Of a stretch of 64,000 nt of DNA, positions 7,386-16,798 are shown piece by piece. The DNA is taken from the NCBI RefSeq assembly GCF_020026305.1, contig NZ_CP075691.1:4712001-4776000 (forward strand), in the 5' to 3' direction. The DNA comes from Streptomyces sp. 135 (lineage in GTDB: Bacteria; Actinomycetota; Actinomycetes; Streptomycetales; Streptomycetaceae). The position numbers and the translations under genes were made by a program. The notes under the pieces were generated by a model, which saw only the letters and a list, made by a program, of their open reading frames with translations, searched no databases and was not told the origin of the DNA. Each line of letters opens with the position of its first letter. Position 1 is the first letter of the stretch.

Positions 7386-9062
7386 TCAGAAGCCCCTGGT
7401 CCGCTTCGCCGCCCGGCGGTTCGCCGCCGAGGCCGCGCCCGGCACCTTCATGATCAGTCGGGAGACCTCGCTCCCCAGGTTCACGCCGATCGCGATGGCC
7501 AGCGCCGTGGCGACCGCCTTGGTGAGCGAGTTGATGCCGGTGTTGAGGTCGTTCTGCGCCAGGGCGAGCAGCCCGAAGTACGTCGCGCTGCCGGGCAGCA
7601 GCGGCCCGATCGCCGCCGTCACGTACGGCAGTGAGGACGCGAACCGGTAGCGCGAGAAGAGCTGCCCGAACAGCCCCACGAGACCGGCCGCCACGGCCGT
7701 CGCGGCGACGGGCGACAGCTCCAGCGGCGTGTGCGCCAGGGCGCCGAACATCACCCAGGCGATGCCGCCGTTGAGCGTCACGATCAGGACCGTGTTGCGC
7801 TCCTGCTGGAGGAGTATCGCGAAGGCGAGACTCAGCGCCATCGACGCCAGTATCTGGATGACCGGACGCGTCGACGACACCCCGAACTCCGTCTCCGGCG
7901 TCAGGTTCGTCGCGTCCAGCATCACGCCGAGCGAGAGCACCAGCAGCACACCGCAGACAATGCCCACGATCAGATACATCACTTCGAGCAGGCGCGCGGC
8001 CGCGGTGATGTAGTAGCCGGTCAGACCGTCCTGCACGCCCGCCACCAGGGCCCGCCCCGGGATCAGCGCGAAGAGGCCACCGGTGATGACGGCGGACGCC
8101 ATCGTCGCCTCGGTGTGCGCGAAGCTCAGCGCGACGCCCATCGCGGCGGGCGGCATCGCGGCCCCCACGAACTGGTAGAACTCCGGCAGCCCGCGCCCCG
8201 CGCACAGCCACGCCAGCCGGTCGCCGAGCATCGCGCCGACAGCGGCCACCACGAAGACCAGCGCGCCACCGCCCACCAGGACGGACGCGGAGCCCGCGAG
8301 GAGCCCGCTGGCCGCCGTGAGGGCCCACCCCGGGTAGGGGTGACGGTTACGCCGGATCCCCGCGAGGCGGCGGTAGGCCTCCTCCAGGGAGACCTCGATC
8401 TCCGGGTCGCTGATGTCGTCCACCAGGTGGAAGACCGCCGCGAGCCGGGTGTAGTCGGTGCCCCGGCGGCGTACCGTCCGGGAGGCCGTGACGGGGTCGT
8501 CCACCAGGGACGGCTGGTGGGAGATCGACAGGAGCGTGAACGTCACGTTCGGCTCGCACCGGTCGAGGCCGTAGGAGCGGCAGACCGCGAACATCGCCGC
8601 CTCCACGTCCTCGGCGCCCTCACCGCCCGCGAGCAGCAGCTCCCCGATACGCAGCGTCAGGTCCAGCACGCGCGGCACGGCGGGCCCGGCCTCGTCCTCG
8701 TGCTTCTGCGCCGGCTCGGTCGCGGGCCGCTCGGTGACCGGCATCCGCAGCATCGTGCGCATCTGGTCCTGCCAGGGCGCCTCCTTGGTGAGCTTCACCA
8801 GGGGGACGCCGTGCGCGGGCGTGAAGGCCTGCGGGGCGTTGCGGGCGCTGTAGGTGTGCGGCGTGGAGAACGCCGACTTCTCGGGCTCCTGTGCCGTCGT
8901 CGGGGCCGGGGCGGCGAGACCGTCGGGGATGGCGAACTCGGAGGTGGTCTGTGACTCGTCCTCGGGAGCCGCCGGCTGCGGCGCCACTCCGCTGGGCTGC
9001 GCGAACGCGCTGCGGGCCTCGTCCGACTGAGGCTTTCGGTCCTCGGCCTCATGCTCGGCCAC
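7386..9062 (-). CDS. ThrE-family threonine/serine exporter-like protein
   Basis: A 558-residue two-domain ThrE protein. After about 140 polar residues comes the DUF1212/ThrE hydrolase-like part (LTLRIGELLLAGGEGAEDV, PNVTFTLLSISH), then about ten hydrophobic segments covering the ThrE and ThrE_2 halves. ThrE of Corynebacterium exports threonine and serine using the proton gradient. GTG at 9062 is preferred because GAGGG precedes it on the minus strand; GTG at 9074 is an alternative adding four residues. It stands alone between dedA and ppa. Substrate is inferred from the family only. Confidence 0.88.
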   Translation of the reverse strand: MAEHEAEDRKPQSDEARSAFAQPSGVAPQPAAPEDESQTTSEFAIPDGLAAPAPTTAQEPEKSAFSTPHTYSARNAPQAFTPAHGVPLVKLTKEAPWQDQMRTMLRMPVTERPATEPAQKHEDEAGPAVPRVLDLTLRIGELLLAGGEGAEDVEAAMFAVCRSYGLDRCEPNVTFTLLSISHQPSLVDDPVTASRTVRRRGTDYTRLAAVFHLVDDISDPEIEVSLEEAYRRLAGIRRNRHPYPGWALTAASGLLAGSASVLVGGGALVFVVAAVGAMLGDRLAWLCAGRGLPEFYQFVGAAMPPAAMGVALSFAHTEATMASAVITGGLFALIPGRALVAGVQDGLTGYYITAAARLLEVMYLIVGIVCGVLLVLSLGVMLDATNLTPETEFGVSSTRPVIQILASMALSLAFAILLQQERNTVLIVTLNGGIAWVMFGALAHTPLELSPVAATAVAAGLVGLFGQLFSRYRFASSLPYVTAAIGPLLPGSATYFGLLALAQNDLNTGINSLTKAVATALAIAIGVNLGSEVSRLIMKVPGAASAANRRAAKRTRGF

Positions 9063-9185
9063 TACTGCCCTCACTTCTCATACGACTCGTGCGCACCCTC
9101 CGTATGGCCAGTATGGGCACAAATACACGAACGGGCCGCGCGGCCCGGGGGTCCCGGATCGCGCGGCCCGTACGGGGCGGGAGGC

Positions 9186-9677
9186 TCAGTGGCCGCCCTG
9201 CGCCTCGAAGCGCTTGTACGACTTCTCGATCTCGGCCTCGGCGTCCGCGCGGCCGACCCAGTCGGCGCCCTCGACGGACTTGCCGGGCTCAAGGTCCTTG
9301 TAGACCTCGAAGAAGTGCTGGATCTCCAGGCGGTCGAACTCGGAGACGTGGTGGATGTCACGCAGGTGCTCCACACGCGGGTCCGAGGCCGGGACGCAGA
9401 GCAGCTTGTCGTCGCCGCCCGCCTCGTCGGTCATGCGGAACATGCCGATGGCGCGGCACTTGATGAGGCAGCCGGGGAAGGTCGGCTCGTCCAGGATGAC
9501 CAGGGCGTCCAGCGGGTCACCGTCCTCGCCGAGGGTGTTCTCGACGAAGCCGTAGTCCGCGGGGTAGCTGGTCGAAGTGAAGAGGCGACGGTCCAGACGG
9601 ATCCGGCCGGTCTCGTGGTCCACCTCGTACTTGTTCCGCGAACCCTTCGGAATCTCGATGGTGACGTCGAACTCCAC
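9186..9677 (-). CDS. ppa: Inorganic pyrophosphatase
   Basis: A 163-residue family I pyrophosphatase that hydrolyses PPi to phosphate and pulls biosynthetic reactions forward. The start region EFDVTIEIPKGSRNKYE, the metal site GDPLDALV with the preceding YPADYGF, and LLCVPASDPR are all present. Start: GTG at 9677 follows GGAGG eight bases upstream; the upstream ATG at 9701 would add residues not seen in the family. It is divergent from dacB, from which it is separated by 85 bases. Confidence 0.96.
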   Translation of the reverse strand: MEFDVTIEIPKGSRNKYEVDHETGRIRLDRRLFTSTSYPADYGFVENTLGEDGDPLDALVILDEPTFPGCLIKCRAIGMFRMTDEAGGDDKLLCVPASDPRVEHLRDIHHVSEFDRLEIQHFFEVYKDLEPGKSVEGADWVGRADAEAEIEKSYKRFEAQGGH

Positions 9678-9762
9678 GGGTGGCTCCTCCATGATCAGCA
9701 CATACTTCGGGTGATTAAGTGTCCCTCACGCAGATGTGTGATCGCGAAAGGGGCTGGTCGTC

Positions 9763-11289
9763 GTGCCGGAGCTCAGACCTTGGCAGCGGCCTCGACAGCT
9801 GATGCGACAGCTGGCAAAGCCTTCCGCCATCGAGCTTTCCCGGTTCTCGGGGAAGCTCAAGACCTGGCAGCTCACGGCGGGTGCCGCCACCCTCGGCCTG
9901 GTGATCTCGGCCGGGGCGGTGGCCGCGGCCGGCCCTTGGGACTCCTCCGGTCAGCGTACGGCCGAGCGGGAGTGGGCCGCCGCTCAGGAGGCCGGGGGTG
10001 GCGCAGATCACGGCGGCAACACGTCCGGACAGGGTCCCGAGGCCGCTCCGAGCGCCCCCGCGGTGCTCGCCGGGCTCGGCGCGCCCGCGGGGACGGCGCC
10101 GCGGCCCACGGACCGCGCCCTCGCGGACGTACTGGATCCGCTTCTGAAGGACCCGGCGCTCGGCCCGAAGCGCTCGGCGGTCGTGCTCGACGCGGTCTCC
10201 GGCAAGCGGGTCTACGACAAGGCGGCGGGGGATGAGCTGACGCCCGCGTCGACCATCAAGCTCGCGACGGCGGTCGCCGCACTCTCCGCGGCGGGCCCGG
10301 ACCACCGCATCACGACCAGGACGGTCGTGGAACCGGACTCGAAGGACCTCGTCCTGATCGGCGGCGGTGACCCCACGCTGACCGCCCGCAAGGACGGCCG
10401 CTACACCGACACCGCCGCGAACCTGCGCACCCTGGCGAAGGACACCGCCCGCGCCCTGAAGGACCGCGACATCGACGAGGTGCGGCTCTCCTACGACACC
10501 TCGCTGTACTCCGGGCCGCCGCAGCACCCCATCGGCCCGAACGAGAACATCACCCCGGTCAGCGCCCTGATGGCCGACGAGGGCCGCCTCGACGACTCCA
10601 CCAGCGGGCCGGCGCCGCGCTCGGGCGACCCGGCGGGCGACGCGGCGAAGAAGTTCGCGGGCTTCCTCAAGGACCACGGCATCGAGACGCAGGGCGAGCC
10701 CGGCCCGACCAAGGCGTCCGACCGCGCCGCGTCCCTCGCCGAGGTCCAGTCGCCGCCCCTGTCCACCCTGGTCGAGCGGATGCTGACCCACAGCGACAAC
10801 GACATCGCCGAGGCCCTGGCCCGCCAGACGGCCCTCGCGGCGAAGGAACCCGCCAGCTTCGACGGCGCGGGCGACGCGGTCCGCGCCGAGCTGGCCGAGC
10901 TGAAGCTGCCGGTCTCGGACGCCGAGATCGCCGACGGCAGCGGCCTCGACCGCGCCGACCGGATCTCCGCCGAGCTGCTCGCCGCGCTCCTTGACCGCGC
11001 CGCCGACCCGGGCCGCCCCGAGTTGCGCCCCGTGGTGACGGGCCTGCCCGTCGCGGGCTTCACCGGCACGCTGGTCGACCGCTACCCGAAGGAATCCCCG
11101 GGCACGGGCGTCGTCCGCGCCAAGACCGGCACGCTCACGGGCGTGAACACCCTCGCGGGCACGGTGGTGGACGCCGACGGCCGCCTCCTCCTCTTCGCCT
11201 TCATGACCACAGGCACCACGGACCCCCGAGCGGCCCAGTCCTCCCTGGACCACATGGCCTCCACCCTGGCCAACTGCGGCTGCCGCTGA
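9763..11289 (+). CDS. dacB: D-alanyl-D-alanine carboxypeptidase/endopeptidase, PBP4 type (peptidase S13)
   Basis: A 508-residue S13 penicillin-binding protein that trims or cleaves peptidoglycan cross-links outside the membrane. A cytoplasmic tail of about 35 residues precedes one membrane anchor (TAGAATLGLVISAGAVAAA), then an Ala/Gly-rich linker. Active-site motifs are S163TIK166, S344DN and K454TG. The large insertion between the first two motifs is typical of class C PBPs. GTG at 9763 is a good start with GGGG upstream; an ATG within the tail is less likely. The hairpin at 11305-11323 lies just after the stop. Confidence 0.93.
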   Translation: MPELRPWQRPRQLMRQLAKPSAIELSRFSGKLKTWQLTAGAATLGLVISAGAVAAAGPWDSSGQRTAEREWAAAQEAGGGADHGGNTSGQGPEAAPSAPAVLAGLGAPAGTAPRPTDRALADVLDPLLKDPALGPKRSAVVLDAVSGKRVYDKAAGDELTPASTIKLATAVAALSAAGPDHRITTRTVVEPDSKDLVLIGGGDPTLTARKDGRYTDTAANLRTLAKDTARALKDRDIDEVRLSYDTSLYSGPPQHPIGPNENITPVSALMADEGRLDDSTSGPAPRSGDPAGDAAKKFAGFLKDHGIETQGEPGPTKASDRAASLAEVQSPPLSTLVERMLTHSDNDIAEALARQTALAAKEPASFDGAGDAVRAELAELKLPVSDAEIADGSGLDRADRISAELLAALLDRAADPGRPELRPVVTGLPVAGFTGTLVDRYPKESPGTGVVRAKTGTLTGVNTLAGTVVDADGRLLLFAFMTTGTTDPRAAQSSLDHMASTLANCGCR

Positions 11290-11303
11290 CCGCCCCCGTA
11301 AGA

Positions 11304-11350
11304 AGCGCCCCCGCCAGGGGCGCGGGGGAACTGCGCGACAAGCCACGGAC
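11304..11350 (+). repeat. Dispersed Streptomyces intergenic repeat with hairpin (copy 1)
   Basis: A hairpin (GCGCCCC 11305-11311 with 11317-11323) is followed by CGGGGGAACTGCGCGACAAG. A copy in reverse orientation lies at 29065-29107. The same core (hairpin, GGGGAACTGCGCGAC, AGCCACGAC) is common between genes in Streptomyces genomes. Here it probably also terminates dacB. The rest of the gap to 11454 has further short GC hairpins (for example 11392-11398 with 11403-11409) and nothing coding. Confidence 0.7.
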
Positions 11351-11454
11351 GGCCCGCACATGACAACCGAGGCCACGCCCCCTAGGGGCCGCCCCAGGGC
11401 AACCTGGGGGGTCAACCCCCTCCACCAGAGGGGCCGAGCACGTACCGTTGACGC

Positions 11455-12585
11455 ATGACGAGCATCGGTGGTGCGGAGATGGTCGACTGGAATCTCGCGG
11501 TGGCGACCGCGACCCGACTCGTGCGGCCGGGCCCAGAAGTGAGCAAGGACGAGGCGCGAGCCGTCGTCGCGGAGCTCCGTCGGCACGCCAAGTCCTCGGA
11601 GGAACACGTCCGTTCCTTCACGGGCATGGGCACGGAGGACACCCACGACACCCCCGTCCTCGTCGTCGACAGAGCAGGCTGGATCCGGGCGAACGTGGCC
11701 GGCTTCCGGGAGATCCTCAAGCCCCTCCTGGACAAGATGCAGGACAAGCGCGGCGGCGGCCCCGGCGGCGCGGTCCTCGGCGCGGTCGGCGGCAAGGTCA
11801 CCGGCGTCGAGCTCGGCATGCTCCTGTCGTTCCTCGCCTCCCGCGTCCTCGGCCAGTACGAGACCTTCGCCCCGGCCACCCGAGCCCTCCCCGCCGGGGC
11901 GAACGGCGGCGGCAGGCTCCTCCTCGTCGCCCCGAACATCGTGCACGTCGAGCGGGAACTGGACGTGGACCCCCACGACTTCCGCCTCTGGGTCTGCCTC
12001 CACGAGGAGACGCACCGCACCCAGTTCACCGCCGTGCCCTGGCTGCGCGACCACCTCGAAGGCGAGATCCAGTCGTTCCTCGGCGAGACCGAGGTCGACC
12101 CGATGACGGTCCTCGAGCGCATCAGGGAGGCCGCCCAGTCGTTCGCCGGTGGCCGCCCCGAAGGGGAGGAGGGGGAGGGGGACGACGGAGGCCGCTCCAT
12201 CGTCGAGCTGGTGCAGACCCCCGCCCAGCGCGAGATCCTCGCCCGCCTCACCGCCGTGATGTCCCTCCTGGAAGGCCACGCGGACTTCGTGATGGACGGC
12301 GTCGGCCCCGACGTGGTGCCCTCCGTCGAGGAGATCCGCGAGAAGTTCAAGGAGCGCAGGGCCCGCGGCGCCAGCCGCCTCGACCAGGCGCTGCGCAAGC
12401 TCCTCGGGCTCGACGCGAAATTGCGCCAATACCGGGACGGCGAGCGATTCGTGCGCGCCGTCGTGCAGGAGGTCGGGATGGACGGCTTCAACCGCGTGTG
12501 GACTTCGCCGAACACGCTGCCCACGAAGGCGGAGATCGCCAAACCGGCGGACTGGGTCGCGCGGGTGCACCGTAAGGGAGACTGA
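11455..12585 (+). CDS. Zinc-dependent metalloprotease-like protein (DUF2342 family)
   Basis: A 376-residue protein of the actinobacterial DUF2342 family, often annotated as zinc-dependent metalloprotease or coenzyme F420 biosynthesis-associated protein. The motif H183EETH187 fits a zincin HExxH. The start region VDWNLAVATATRLVRPGP and the central VERELDVDPHDFRLWVCLHE are family hallmarks. No signal peptide is visible, so it is probably cytosolic. ATG at 11455 is taken; an ATG at 11479 is also possible. In actinobacteria this gene regularly precedes tilS, as here, but a physiological substrate is unknown. Confidence 0.85.
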   Translation: MTSIGGAEMVDWNLAVATATRLVRPGPEVSKDEARAVVAELRRHAKSSEEHVRSFTGMGTEDTHDTPVLVVDRAGWIRANVAGFREILKPLLDKMQDKRGGGPGGAVLGAVGGKVTGVELGMLLSFLASRVLGQYETFAPATRALPAGANGGGRLLLVAPNIVHVERELDVDPHDFRLWVCLHEETHRTQFTAVPWLRDHLEGEIQSFLGETEVDPMTVLERIREAAQSFAGGRPEGEEGEGDDGGRSIVELVQTPAQREILARLTAVMSLLEGHADFVMDGVGPDVVPSVEEIREKFKERRARGASRLDQALRKLLGLDAKLRQYRDGERFVRAVVQEVGMDGFNRVWTSPNTLPTKAEIAKPADWVARVHRKGD

Positions 12586-12735
12586 GGGACCGGATGCGGC
12601 CGACGGCAGGAGAACGCCCCAGCAATCACCCGTCCGAGGGACCGTGGGCGACGGGTAGGCGTGCGATGCTCGGGGAACGGCTCGGTTCTGTCACCATCGA
12701 CACACTCTGAGTGACTAAACGCTCGGGATATCGAT

Positions 12736-12756
12736 GTCTGGTCCGGTCGACCAGAC
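12736..12756 (+). promoter_or_regulatory. Inverted repeat in the tilS upstream region
   Basis: GTCTGGTC-N5-GACCAGAC is a perfect 8-bp dyad 70 bases before tilS. Two CTGAGTGA words about 70 bases apart (near 12707 and 12777) bracket it. The dyad may be an operator; nothing identifies the binding protein. Confidence 0.35.
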
Positions 12757-12826
12757 TCGGTCTCCGGAGTGGGTCCTGAGTGATTGGTCCGAGGCTCACC
12801 CCCGAACTTCATGAAGGGAACCGGAC

Positions 12827-13864
12827 ATGGGTCCCCATCCTGCGGTCGCGGCGATACGCCTGGCGGTCCGCCGCGTACTCCACGACGTACTGACCGACGT
12901 ACAGCGCAGCTCCGAGAACGCCCCCCCACGCCCCCCACACGAGCAGTCCCCCCAGCCGCTCGTGCTGGTCGCCTGCTCCGGCGGCGCCGACTCCATGGCG
13001 CTCGCCTCCGCCCTCGCCTTCGAAGCGCCCCGGCTCGGCATCCGCGCCGGCGGTGTCACCGTCGACCACGGACTGCAGCCAGGCTCCGACCTGCGCGCCG
13101 CCGAGGTCGTCCTCCGCATGACCGCCCTCGGCCTCGAACCGGTCGAGTCCGTCGCCGTCCAGGTCGGCCGGTCCGGCGGCCCGGAGGCCGCCGCCCGCGA
13201 CGCCCGCTACGCAGCCCTGGACGCCGCCGCCGCACGGCATTCGGCGGCCGCCGTCCTGCTCGGCCACACCCGCGACGACCAGGCGGAGACCGTCCTGCTC
13301 GGCCTCGCCCGTGGCTCCGGAATCCGCTCCCTGTCCGGAATGGCGGCGACCTCGGGGGTCGCCGGCCGTTACCGCCGCCCCTTCCTGCGCATCGACCGCC
13401 AGACCGCCCGCAAGGCGTGCATGGTCCAGTCGCTGCCGGTCTGGGACGACCCGCACAACGCCGATCCCGCCTACACCCGCTCCCGGCTGCGCCACGAGGG
13501 CCTGCCCGCCCTGGAGAAGGCCCTCGGCAAGGGCGTCGTCGAAGCCCTCGCCCGTACGGCCCAGCTCTCCCGTGACGACGCCGACGCCCTCGACGCATGG
13601 GCCGCCCGGGCCGAGTCGACCGTCCGGGACGACGCGGGCCTCCTGGAGTGCGCCAAGCTCTACGCCCTGCCGCCCGCCGTACGCCGCCGCATCGTGCGCA
13701 GGGCCGCCATCGAGGCCGGGGCGCCCGCCGGCTCGCTCTTCGCCCGGCACATCGAAGAGGTCGACCGTCTGATCACCGGCTGGCGCGGCCAGGGAGCCAT
13801 CAATCTCCCGGGCAAAGTCGTGGCCCGGCGCCAGGGTGGCAGACTGGTGATCCGGCAAGGCTGA
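12827..13864 (+). CDS. tilS: tRNA(Ile)-lysidine synthase
   Basis: A 345-residue N-type ATP pyrophosphatase that converts cytidine 34 of the AUA-reading tRNA(Ile) to lysidine, an essential decoding step. The P-loop is SGGADS (51-56), followed by TVDHGLQPGS, LGHTRDDQAETVLLGLARGSG and the RLRHEGLPAL segment. Length agrees with the compact actinobacterial form that lacks the long C-terminal domain. ATG at 12827 has GAAGGGAA upstream. It begins the conserved tilS-hpt-ftsH-folE gene string. Confidence 0.95.
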   Translation: MGPHPAVAAIRLAVRRVLHDVLTDVQRSSENAPPRPPHEQSPQPLVLVACSGGADSMALASALAFEAPRLGIRAGGVTVDHGLQPGSDLRAAEVVLRMTALGLEPVESVAVQVGRSGGPEAAARDARYAALDAAAARHSAAAVLLGHTRDDQAETVLLGLARGSGIRSLSGMAATSGVAGRYRRPFLRIDRQTARKACMVQSLPVWDDPHNADPAYTRSRLRHEGLPALEKALGKGVVEALARTAQLSRDDADALDAWAARAESTVRDDAGLLECAKLYALPPAVRRRIVRRAAIEAGAPAGSLFARHIEEVDRLITGWRGQGAINLPGKVVARRQGGRLVIRQG

Positions 13865-13917
13865 CGTGAGGCCCGTGCTCATCGCGGGCCGGTCGGCCGG
13901 TGGGACGACCGAAAGTG

Positions 13918-14478
13918 ATGCGGGTGGACGCGAAAGACATGGGCACCGACCTCAAGTCGGTGCTCATCACCAAGGAAGAGATCGACGCGAAGCTGGCCGA
14001 GCTGGCAGCGAAGGTCGACGCGGAGTACGCGGGCAAGGACCTGCTGATCGTCGGTGTCCTCAAGGGCGCCGTGATGGTCATGGCGGACCTGGCGCGCGCG
14101 CTGTCCACCCCCGTCACGATGGACTGGATGGCCGTGTCGTCGTACGGCGCGGGCACCCAGTCCTCCGGCGTGGTCCGGATCCTCAAGGACCTGGACACCG
14201 ACATCAAGGGCAAGCACGTCCTGATCGTCGAGGACATCATCGACTCCGGTCTGACGCTGTCCTGGCTGCTGTCCAACCTCGGCTCGCGCGAGCCCGCCTC
14301 CCTGGAGGTGTGCACGCTGCTGCGCAAGCCGGAGGCGGCGAAGGTCGCGATCGACGTGAAGTGGATCGGCTTCGACATCCCCAACGAGTTCGTCGTGGGC
14401 TACGGCCTGGACTTCGCGGAGAAGTACCGCAACCTCCCCTTCGTCGGAACGCTGGCCCCGCACGTCTACGGCGGCTGA
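13918..14478 (+). CDS. hpt: Hypoxanthine phosphoribosyltransferase
   Basis: A 186-residue purine-salvage enzyme that makes IMP or GMP from hypoxanthine or guanine and PRPP. The PRPP loop is VLIVEDIIDSGLT, with LIVGVLKGAVMVMADLARAL upstream and the base-binding VKWIGFDIPNEFVVGYG. ATG at 13918 gives the start MRVDAKDMG seen in Streptomyces homologues; a GTG at 13900 is in frame. It follows tilS by 53 bases and is separated from ftsH by a hairpin. Confidence 0.95.
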   Translation: MRVDAKDMGTDLKSVLITKEEIDAKLAELAAKVDAEYAGKDLLIVGVLKGAVMVMADLARALSTPVTMDWMAVSSYGAGTQSSGVVRILKDLDTDIKGKHVLIVEDIIDSGLTLSWLLSNLGSREPASLEVCTLLRKPEAAKVAIDVKWIGFDIPNEFVVGYGLDFAEKYRNLPFVGTLAPHVYGG

Positions 14479-14500
14479 CGTTTCGTAGGACTGCCCGAGG

Positions 14501-14530
14501 CGGCGGGGAACCCTCACCCGTTTCCCGCCG
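14501..14530 (+). terminator. Hairpin between hpt and ftsH
   Basis: CGGCGGGGAA (14501-14510) pairs with TTTCCCGCCG (14521-14530) around a 10-nt loop, including one G-U pair, 22 bases after the hpt stop. It is probably a terminator or attenuator, with ftsH having its own promoter in the following 130 bases. Confidence 0.6.
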
Positions 14531-14662
14531 TTGAACCCTGCGAAGACGGGTTTGCCAGCCGTCCCGTGCGGCTTCGGGTCACAATGCTGGGGTACCGTCC
14601 GAAGAACAGTCTTTATCAAACTCACTATGGCAGGAGGGACGGGGCGTCATCGCTCCGTATGG

Positions 14663-16690
14663 ATGGACGTGAAGCGATACTTCCGTGGGCCAGTCATGTG
14701 GATCGTGCTGGCCGTCCTTGCCGTGGTCGTGTTGATGCAGGTCGTCGGCTCGTCCGGTGGCTACAAGACGGTTGACACCGGTCAGGTCGTTCAGGCGATC
14801 AACGACGACAAGGTCGAGTCCGCCAAGCTCACCACCGGTGACGAGCAGATCATCAAGGTCGAGCTCAAGGACGGCCAGAAGGTCAAGGGCAGCAGCAAGA
14901 TCCAGGCGAGCTACATCGGCGACCAGGGCGTCGCCCTCGCCAATTCGCTGCAGACCAAGTACGAGAGCAAGGACATCCCGGACGGTTACACCGTCTCCCC
15001 GTCGAAGCAGAACCCCTTCGTCGGCATCCTGCTCTCCCTCCTCCCCTTCGTCCTCATCGTCGTCGTCTTCCTGTTCCTGATGAATCAGATGCAGGGCGGC
15101 GGCTCCCGGGTCATGAACTTCGGGAAGTCCAAGGCCAAGCTCATCACCAAGGACACCCCGAAGACGACCTTCTCCGATGTGGCGGGTTCGGACGAAGCCG
15201 TCGAGGAGCTCCACGAGATCAAGGAGTTCCTCCAGGAGCCGGCGAAGTTCCAGGCCGTCGGCGCCAAGATCCCCAAGGGCGTCCTCCTCTACGGCCCGCC
15301 CGGTACCGGCAAGACGCTCCTCGCGCGCGCCGTCGCCGGTGAGGCCGGGGTGCCGTTCTACTCGATCTCCGGTTCCGACTTCGTCGAGATGTTCGTCGGT
15401 GTCGGTGCCTCCCGTGTCCGTGACCTCTTCGAGCAGGCCAAGGCGAACGCCCCGGCGATCGTCTTCGTCGACGAGATCGACGCGGTCGGCCGCCACCGCG
15501 GCGCCGGCCTCGGCGGTGGCCACGACGAGCGCGAGCAGACGCTGAACCAGCTGCTCGTCGAGATGGACGGCTTCGACGTGAAGGGCGGCGTCATCCTGAT
15601 CGCCGCCACGAACCGCCCCGACATCCTCGACCCGGCGCTCCTGCGCCCGGGCCGCTTCGACCGGCAGATCGCCGTCGACCGCCCGGACATGCAGGGCCGT
15701 CTGGAGATCCTCAAGGTCCACCAGAAGGGCAAGCCGGTCGCCCCGGACGTCGACCTGGGCGCGGTGGCCCGCCGGACCCCCGGCTTCACCGGCGCCGACC
15801 TGTCGAACGTGCTGAACGAAGCGGCGCTCCTGACGGCGCGCGGCGACAAGAAGCTGATCGACAACCACGCGCTGGACGAGGCGATCGACCGCGTCGTGGC
15901 GGGCCCGCAGAAGCGGACCCGGATCATGTCCGACAAGGAGAAGAAGATCACCGCGTACCACGAGGGCGGACACGCCCTGGTCGCGGCGGCCTCGCCGAAC
16001 TCGGACCCGGTCCACAAGATCACGATCCTGTCCCGTGGCCGGGCCCTGGGTTACACCATGGTCCTGCCCGAAGAGGACAAGTACTCCACGACGCGCAACG
16101 AGATGCTCGACCAGCTCGCGTACATGCTGGGTGGGCGCGCGGCCGAGGAGCTCGTCTTCCACGACCCGACGACGGGCGCGGCGAACGACATCGAGAAGGC
16201 CACGGCCACCGCGCGCGCGATGGTCACGCAGTACGGCATGACCGAGCGTCTCGGCGCGATCAAGTTCGGCGGGGACAACACCGAGCCGTTCCTCGGGCGC
16301 GAGATGGCGCACCAGCGGGACTACTCGGAAGAGGTCGCCGCGCTGGTCGACGAAGAGGTCAAGAAGCTCATCGAGACCGCGCACAACGAGGCGTGGGAGA
16401 TCCTCGTCGAGAACCGCGACATCCTCGACAACCTGGTTCTCCAGCTCCTGGAGAAGGAGACCCTCGGCAAGGAGCAGATCGCCGAGATCTTCGCCGGCAT
16501 CGTGAAGCGCCCGGCCCGCCCGGCGTGGACCGGCTCCTCGCGGCGCACTCCCTCGACCCGCCCGCCGGTGCTCTCCCCCAAGGAGCTGTCACTGACGAAC
16601 GGTGCGAACGGCGCCTCCACCCCTGCGGTGACCGCCGGCAGCACGGAGCAGCCCATCGAGGTGGCCCCGGAGGACCGCCCCGAGAGCTGA
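14663..16690 (+). CDS. ftsH: ATP-dependent zinc metalloprotease FtsH
   Basis: A 675-residue membrane AAA protease that degrades misfolded membrane proteins and short-lived regulators. Two membrane segments (about residues 9-27 and 112-135) flank an extracytoplasmic domain. The AAA module has Walker A G211PPGTGKT, Walker B VFVDEID and the SRH region. The protease site is H433EGGH437. The C-terminus is a disordered Ser/Thr/Pro-rich tail. ATG at 14663 (MDVKRYFRGPVMW) matches the conserved start; an earlier ATG at 14627 in GGCAGGAGGG context is possible. A hairpin at 16719-16756 separates it from folE. Confidence 0.96.
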   Translation: MDVKRYFRGPVMWIVLAVLAVVVLMQVVGSSGGYKTVDTGQVVQAINDDKVESAKLTTGDEQIIKVELKDGQKVKGSSKIQASYIGDQGVALANSLQTKYESKDIPDGYTVSPSKQNPFVGILLSLLPFVLIVVVFLFLMNQMQGGGSRVMNFGKSKAKLITKDTPKTTFSDVAGSDEAVEELHEIKEFLQEPAKFQAVGAKIPKGVLLYGPPGTGKTLLARAVAGEAGVPFYSISGSDFVEMFVGVGASRVRDLFEQAKANAPAIVFVDEIDAVGRHRGAGLGGGHDEREQTLNQLLVEMDGFDVKGGVILIAATNRPDILDPALLRPGRFDRQIAVDRPDMQGRLEILKVHQKGKPVAPDVDLGAVARRTPGFTGADLSNVLNEAALLTARGDKKLIDNHALDEAIDRVVAGPQKRTRIMSDKEKKITAYHEGGHALVAAASPNSDPVHKITILSRGRALGYTMVLPEEDKYSTTRNEMLDQLAYMLGGRAAEELVFHDPTTGAANDIEKATATARAMVTQYGMTERLGAIKFGGDNTEPFLGREMAHQRDYSEEVAALVDEEVKKLIETAHNEAWEILVENRDILDNLVLQLLEKETLGKEQIAEIFAGIVKRPARPAWTGSSRRTPSTRPPVLSPKELSLTNGANGASTPAVTAGSTEQPIEVAPEDRPES

Positions 16691-16718
16691 CCGCGCGTCT
16701 CAGCAGGCCCGGAATGAT

Positions 16719-16756
16719 TGCCGCGTCCCCCTGGTTTTAGCCTGGGGGGCGCGGCA
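16719..16756 (+). terminator. Strong hairpin between ftsH and folE
   Basis: TGCCGCGTCCCCCTGG (16719-16734) pairs with 16741-16756 around a 6-nt loop, with one G-U pair and one mismatch, followed by TTT. It lies 28 bases after ftsH and 42 before folE, so it should end or attenuate ftsH transcripts. Confidence 0.75.
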
Positions 16757-16798
16757 TTTCCGTACGCCCGCGTGAGACGCACAGGAACGAGGCACAAC

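Noticed and set aside
9715..12570. A 951-codon frame antisense to dacB and the metalloprotease gene
   Set aside because: The opposite strand has clear motifs (STIK, SDN, KTG, HEETH); this frame has no start signal or family pattern.
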